DNA of 64,000 nt from contig DISZ01000007.1 of NCBI GenBank assembly GCA_002422085.1, positions 16,753-80,752 of the forward strand, in the 5' to 3' direction. Every line of letters begins with the position of its first letter. Positions within the stretch are counted from its first letter, which is position 1. Under the pieces are notes generated by a model. That model worked only from the letters and a program-made list of their open reading frames with translations, was not told the origin of the DNA and did not search any database. This document shows positions 60,420 to 64,000 of the stretch, in pieces. This stretch comes from Rhodobacteraceae bacterium UBA6197. GTDB lineage: Bacteria; Pseudomonadota; Alphaproteobacteria; Rhodobacterales; Rhodobacteraceae. Both the position numbers and the translations under genes were made by a program.

Positions 60420-60868
60420 TGCGGCCCCCGAAAGCGGAACGGCGGCTCGACCACCGAAGAAAGCGCCAGCACGGTTTGCGAACCTGCGAGCCAGCCGTCC
60501 TGTTTGAGGCTGGAGAGAAAATCCTCGACCCCGGCAAGGTCGGCCGCGCGGATCTGCAACAGATAGGCCCAAGCGCCGGTGACATGATGGCAGGCGGTGA
60601 TCGCCGGGTGATCGGCCATGGCCACGCGGAAGGCGCCCTCGTCGGCCGCGGCCGCAAGGGCGACCCAGATGAAGGCGGCGACCGGCAGGCCGAGCGCCTC
60701 GGGGGCGGTATCGGCCATGATCCGACGGATCGCGCCGCGCTCACCAAGGCGCCGGATCCGCTCGTTCACCGCCGAGGGAGACAGGCCCACCAAGGCGCCC
60801 AGAGTGGCCAGAGGCTGACGGGCGTCCTCGGTCAAATGGACAAGAATCATTCTGTCTATTTCATCCAT
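60416..60868 (-). CDS. Lrp/AsnC-family transcriptional regulator
   Basis: 150 residues: N-terminal winged helix-turn-helix (MDEIDRMILVHL, LVGLSPSAVNERIRRL) and a C-terminal amino acid-binding RAM domain (AFRVAMADHPAITACHHVTG, YLLQIRAADLAGVEDFL). The start at 60868 is where the family begins; longer in-frame options have no ribosome-binding site. Likely local regulator of the overlapping LysE gene. It is divergent from the TPM gene. Confidence 0.93.
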   Translation of the reverse strand: MDEIDRMILVHLTEDARQPLATLGALVGLSPSAVNERIRRLGERGAIRRIMADTAPEALGLPVAAFIWVALAAAADEGAFRVAMADHPAITACHHVTGAWAYLLQIRAADLAGVEDFLSSLKQDGWLAGSQTVLALSSVVEPPFRFRGPQ

Positions 60869-61085
60869 CACCGCATTATTTCCTGTCGATATCCATATTT
60901 CCAGCATATTATTTGGTTTACCTGAGGCCGGCAAGATCAGAACCCGGCCGCGCGGTTGCAAAAACCTGTCGCCGCCTTTGCCGGAATTCGGGCCATTCCG
61001 GCGCAGGCCGGCCGGTGGGCTCTGAGGATTTGACGACACCACGGCGACTGTGCCTAGATGTGGCGAAACCTGAGGGAGCCTTGTG

Positions 61086-61943
61086 ATGAAACGCCTTGTT
61101 GCGCTGTTGTTGTGCCTGTTGCCCTTGGCGGCGCTTGCCGACCCCTACCCCGGTCATGACAGCCTGGAGGTCACTGACCTTGCCGGGGTGATCGACGCCG
61201 ACGGCAAGGCGCGGATCGCGGAGGCACTCGCCACCCTGCGCACCGAAACCGGAGTCGAGGCGACGGTGCTGACGATCGCCTCGCGCGCGGATTACGACGC
61301 CTCGGACAGTCTTGAGAGCTTTGCGACGGGGCTGTTCAATGACTGGGGTATCGGCAACAAGGAACGCAACGACGGGATCCTGATCCTTGTGGTCGCCAAT
61401 GACCGCGAAATGCGGATCGAGTTGGGGGCGGGGTATGGGCCGCAATACGACATTCCGGCGCAAGACATCATCAACGCGGTGATGCTGCCCGCCTTTCGGG
61501 CCGGGGACCTTTCGACAGGGATCGAGGCCGGCACAAACGCCGTCATCGACCATATTGCACTTCGTCATGCCGGGCTTGATCCGCGCGCCGGGGCGACCGC
61601 GCTGCCCGAGCCGGGCACCGGCGACAGCTTTCCGGGCGGATGGATCGCGCTTCTGTTTGGCGGTGCATTTGCCGCGCTGGTCGCGCGCGGGCCACTTGGC
61701 CGCCTTCTGGCGCGGCTGCGGGCCTGCCCGAAATGCGGCCACCGGGGGCTTTCGGTCACCGACCGGGTCGAGACCGCCGCGACACAGTATCAACCGGGTC
61801 AAGGGATGCGGCTGATCCGCTGCCCCGAATGCGACTGGCACAGTGAAAAGCCCTATCGGATCAGCACCAAAAGCAAGGACGGATCGGGCGGCTCTTTTGG
61901 CGGCGGGCGGTCTTCGGGCGGGGGTGCCAGCGGGCGCTGGTAG
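61086..61943 (+). CDS. TPM-domain membrane protein with zinc ribbon
   Basis: 285 residues: signal peptide (LVALLLCLLPLAALA), a TPM domain at about 25-155 (ETGVEATVLTIASRADY, LGAGYGPQYDIPAQD), one membrane helix (WIALLFGGAFAALVA), a cytoplasmic zinc ribbon (CPKCG...CPEC) and a Gly/Ser-rich tail. TPM proteins such as Psb32 and YgcG are linked to membrane protein repair or assembly; the role here is unknown. Start ATG 61086, GGGAG seven bases upstream; a GTG immediately before it is an alternative. Confidence 0.9.
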   Translation: MKRLVALLLCLLPLAALADPYPGHDSLEVTDLAGVIDADGKARIAEALATLRTETGVEATVLTIASRADYDASDSLESFATGLFNDWGIGNKERNDGILILVVANDREMRIELGAGYGPQYDIPAQDIINAVMLPAFRAGDLSTGIEAGTNAVIDHIALRHAGLDPRAGATALPEPGTGDSFPGGWIALLFGGAFAALVARGPLGRLLARLRACPKCGHRGLSVTDRVETAATQYQPGQGMRLIRCPECDWHSEKPYRISTKSKDGSGGSFGGGRSSGGGASGRW

Positions 61944-61982
61944 CGCCTTTTGCTTGCGCGGTGCGGGTCGGCGGGGTAGTTT

Positions 61983-61998
61983 CTGAACAAACGTTCAG
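61983..61998 (+). promoter_or_regulatory. Palindromic operator upstream of the HSD10-type gene
   Basis: CTGAAC AAAC GTTCAG: perfect 6-bp arms, 4-base spacer, 18 bases before the ATG and just upstream of its GGAGG. Size and arm sequence (TGAAC...GTTCA) resemble TetR-family operators such as those for fatty-acid-responsive repressors. Confidence 0.7.
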
Positions 61999-62016
61999 TT
62001 ACCGGAGGGCCCAAAG

Positions 62017-62763
62017 ATGAAACTGACCGATTGTGCCGCGATTGTTTCGGGCGGGGCCTCGGGCTTGGGGGCGGCCACGGCGCGCCATCTGGCCAAAGCC
62101 GGCGCGCAGGTGACGATCCTTGACCGTGATGTCGCACGCGGCAGCGCCCTGGCCACCGCAATCGGCGCGGGGTTTCAGCCGGTGGACGTGACCGATGAGG
62201 CCAGTGTGCAGACCGCGATCACGGCGGCAAAGGCGGCAATGGGCGGGCTGAACGCGCTGGTCAATTGCGCCGGTATCGCGACGGGCGAGCGCGTCGTGGG
62301 GCGCGACGGGCCGCACCGGCTGGACAGCTTTCGGCGCACCGTCGACATCAATCTGGTCGGCTCGTTCAACACCGCCCGCCTTGCCGCGGCGGAAATGGCC
62401 GCCAACCCCGGCCCCGAGCGGGGCGTGATCGTCAACACCGCCTCGATCGCCGCCTTTGACGGCCAGAAGGGTCAGGCCGCCTATGCCGCCTCGAAAGCCG
62501 GGATCGCGGGGATGACGCTGCCGCTCGCGCGCGATCTGGCAACGTTGGGGGTGCGGGTCTGCGCCATCGCGCCGGGTATCTTCGCCACCCCGATGCTGGC
62601 GGGCCTGCCGCAAGAGGTGCAAGACAGCCTTGCCGCCGAAGTGACCTTTCCGCGCCGTCTTGGCGACCCGGCGGAATACGCCGCACTGGTCGGCTTTATC
62701 CTGACCTGTGGCTATCTGAACGGCGAGGTGATCCGGCTGGACGGCGCGCTCCGGATGCGCTGA
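62017..62763 (+). CDS. HSD10-type short-chain 3-hydroxyacyl-CoA dehydrogenase
   Basis: 248-residue NAD(H)-dependent SDR. Nucleotide motif GGASGLGAATA, NCAGIATGE, catalytic Ser/Tyr/Lys in NTASIAAF and YAASKAGI. Two long blocks (PHRLDSFRRTVDINLVGSFN; RLGDPAEYAALVGFI, LNGEVIRLDGALRM) match mitochondrial HSD17B10, so beta-oxidation of 3-hydroxyacyl-CoA, perhaps branched-chain, is likely. GGAGG lies 8 bases upstream and a TetR-type palindrome is close by, suggesting control by a fatty acid- or CoA-responsive repressor. It stands alone. Confidence 0.93.
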   Translation: MKLTDCAAIVSGGASGLGAATARHLAKAGAQVTILDRDVARGSALATAIGAGFQPVDVTDEASVQTAITAAKAAMGGLNALVNCAGIATGERVVGRDGPHRLDSFRRTVDINLVGSFNTARLAAAEMAANPGPERGVIVNTASIAAFDGQKGQAAYAASKAGIAGMTLPLARDLATLGVRVCAIAPGIFATPMLAGLPQEVQDSLAAEVTFPRRLGDPAEYAALVGFILTCGYLNGEVIRLDGALRMR

Positions 62764-62861
62764 CCGGGCCGCCCCCCCCACGATTTGGTCGAAACGGCAG
62801 ACCTGCGGCTGCCCGCTGCCGTGCGGCGCCGGGCCGGTTGTGCGCGCCTGCCTCAAACGGG

Positions 62862-63683
62862 TCAAAGTTCCTGACTGCGGATCCGCCGGGCGACGGCGGT
62901 CCCTAGCGCGCGCGAGGTATCCGTGAACACCGCATCAAAACCGGCAAACAGCGCCTTGGTCAGCGCCCTGCCCGGCTCGGAGGTGGAAAAGGCGATGACC
63001 TCTTCGACCTCGGAATCGCTCAGCGGCGTATAGGCAAGAAACAGGTAAGCGCTGAGCCAACTGTCCATTTCAGCCCGGATTTCAGGCTCTTGCGCGGCGA
63101 CATCGGCCAGCATGTCGGCCTCGGTCACCTCATAGGGAAAGGCGCCGCCGGTCACCATGGCACGGTAGAAGGCAAGGTTGGTGTTCATCCCGCCGACCAC
63201 GTTCGGTTCCAGCAGATCGGCGCTGTCGATCAGCCGGTAGATCGCCTCAAGGCGCGGGTTGTGCGCATCGAAGGCGGTATCGCGCGCCTCGATCGCGGCG
63301 TTCTCGATCTCGGGGCTCAACATCGCCTCGCGGGCCGACAGTTCCAGCGTGATCACGCGCTGGCCCAGATCCGAGCGGTAGAACGACTCGAGAGGGGCGG
63401 TATCGGTGCCGTCCAGCGCGTCGAGGAAATCCGCCTCGAAGATCGGGCGCAGACGTTCGGGCGCATGGATCCGGGCGACCTCGGCCTGCCAGAGGGCACC
63501 GCCCTCGTCGGGGAACAATTCGGCCTCGAGGTCGGCGCCATAGGCCTGACCCTCGTCGCGCAAAATGCCCAAGAGCGTGTCGATGCGCAGTTGTGTCGTC
63601 AGATCACTGACCCCTGCCCGCGCCCCGAACACCAGCCCCGAGATCAGGCACAGCGCCACCAACAGAGTTCGACCAAGGTTCAT
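62862..63683 (-). CDS. DUF2059-containing exported protein
   Basis: About 273 residues: signal peptide (LLVALCLISGLVFGARA), then helical periplasmic sequence with DUF2059-like repeats near SFYRSDLGQRVITLE and at the C-terminal AFSTSEPGRALTKALFAGFD. No catalytic motif. Start at 63683 is where a signal peptide begins; a longer frame to 63731 adds a basic tail. Function unknown. Convergent with the HSD10-type gene; no clear terminator between them. Confidence 0.87.
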   Translation of the reverse strand: MNLGRTLLVALCLISGLVFGARAGVSDLTTQLRIDTLLGILRDEGQAYGADLEAELFPDEGGALWQAEVARIHAPERLRPIFEADFLDALDGTDTAPLESFYRSDLGQRVITLELSAREAMLSPEIENAAIEARDTAFDAHNPRLEAIYRLIDSADLLEPNVVGGMNTNLAFYRAMVTGGAFPYEVTEADMLADVAAQEPEIRAEMDSWLSAYLFLAYTPLSDSEVEEVIAFSTSEPGRALTKALFAGFDAVFTDTSRALGTAVARRIRSQEL

Positions 63684-63912
63684 CCTGCGGCTCCGGTTGT
63701 GGCGCGCCGGGCTTGCCCCGCCCTGCCCCAAGACCTACCCCGCCCGCAGCCGCTTGCCAAGCCCGGCGCGTATCACGCCTGCCCCGTGCCGCACCAGCCT
63801 CGGCGCCGTCCCGCCACTTTGATCCGCGCGAGCAAACTGCAAAGAGCACGCAAAAAGCGGTTGCAACCCTCCGATGGGCAAGCTAAATCCCGCCCACGAC
63901 GACCCCCTACGC

Positions 63913-64000
63913 GGAGAGGTGGCAGAGTGGTCGAATGCGGCGGTCTCGAAAACCGTTGTCGGTGAGAGCCGACCCAGGGTTCGAATCCCTGTCTCTCCGC
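63913..64000 (+). tRNA. tRNA-Ser (anticodon CGA), cut by the window end
   Basis: Acceptor GGAGAGG pairs with TCTCTCC ending at 63998, discriminator G at 63999. Anticodon stem GCGGT/ACCGT holds loop CTCGAAA, anticodon CGA; a long variable arm (TTGTCGGTGAGAGCCGAC) marks it as a class II tRNA-Ser; T loop TTCGAAT. Only the first C of a possible encoded CCA is inside the window. Confidence 0.95.

Overview
The window is a G+C-rich, gene-dense piece of a chromosome from an alphaproteobacterium, most likely a member of the order Rhodobacterales (Rhodobacteraceae in the wide sense). The grounds are: a CckA-type hybrid kinase, an iscR-iscS-sufBCD-sufS operon whose IscR lacks the classical cluster cysteines, a GTTC-N7-GTTC direct repeat (the alphaproteobacterial LexA-box type) upstream of recA, ppsA next to a 2-oxoacid oxidoreductase operon, and the general character of the proteins. 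Genus cannot be fixed by reading alone. I found no prophage, transposase, integron, CRISPR array, plasmid gene or rRNA operon; this is ordinary core chromosome with a few unusual spots.

Layout. 1-4.6 kb: queA and a giant AsmA-like envelope protein (minus strand). 4.7-7.2 kb: a BCP peroxiredoxin, then an M23 peptidase overlapping a bactofilin (cell shape module). 7.3-15.1 kb (minus): DUF2189 membrane protein, a repeat-rich gap, prfB, mrcA (PBP1A), a murein amidase and a frameshifted aminotransferase. 15.3-16.1 kb: ScsC/DsbA-like oxidoreductase. 16.4-20.9 kb (minus): four overlapping genes for a 2-oxoacid:acceptor oxidoreductase with a fused flavoprotein/ferredoxin subunit, divergent from ppsA (21.2-23.6 kb). 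23.7-31.6 kb (minus): tRNA-Arg(CCG) and the iscR-suf Fe-S assembly operon with two YIP1-family genes inside. 31.8-36.2 kb (plus): alpha/beta hydrolase, two small unknowns and an HD hydrolase, icd, a YitT protein and an SMR efflux protein. 36.3-38.1 kb: typA. 38.2-43.2 kb (minus): class II amidotransferase, DUF1330, alaS, recA. 43.4-44.0 kb: sulfotransferase-like gene. 44.1-51.3 kb (minus): cckA, rsmB, guaB, a TehA/SLAC1 transporter and a FemAB-like acetyltransferase. 51.5-59.8 kb (plus): two EamA transporters, a FadL-type porin, a P-loop ATPase, metA, ppk2, a TetR regulator and an aminotransferase. 59.8-60.9 kb (minus): LysE exporter with its Lrp/AsnC regulator. 61.1-64.0 kb: TPM protein, HSD10-type dehydrogenase under a palindromic operator, DUF2059 protein, and tRNA-Ser(CGA) cut by the window edge.

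How the genes work together. Three groups stand out. (1) Envelope: AsmA-like protein, bactofilin plus M23 peptidase, PBP1A plus amidase. (2) Carbon: a 2-oxoacid oxidoreductase facing PEP synthase, with icd, metA, aminotransferases and an HSD10-type beta-oxidation dehydrogenase elsewhere. (3) Fe-S supply: iscR-iscS-sufBCD-sufS, which would serve the many [4Fe-4S] sites of the oxidoreductase. 

The most notable observations are the oxidoreductase whose electron-transfer subunit is a GltD-like flavoprotein fused to a two-cluster ferredoxin, its divergent pairing with ppsA, a nine-cytosine tract that breaks an otherwise intact aminotransferase, a dispersed intergenic element seen at five loci, and three G+C-rich repeat-bearing gaps. 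Start sites were re-chosen from ribosome-binding sites where the longest open frame looked too long.
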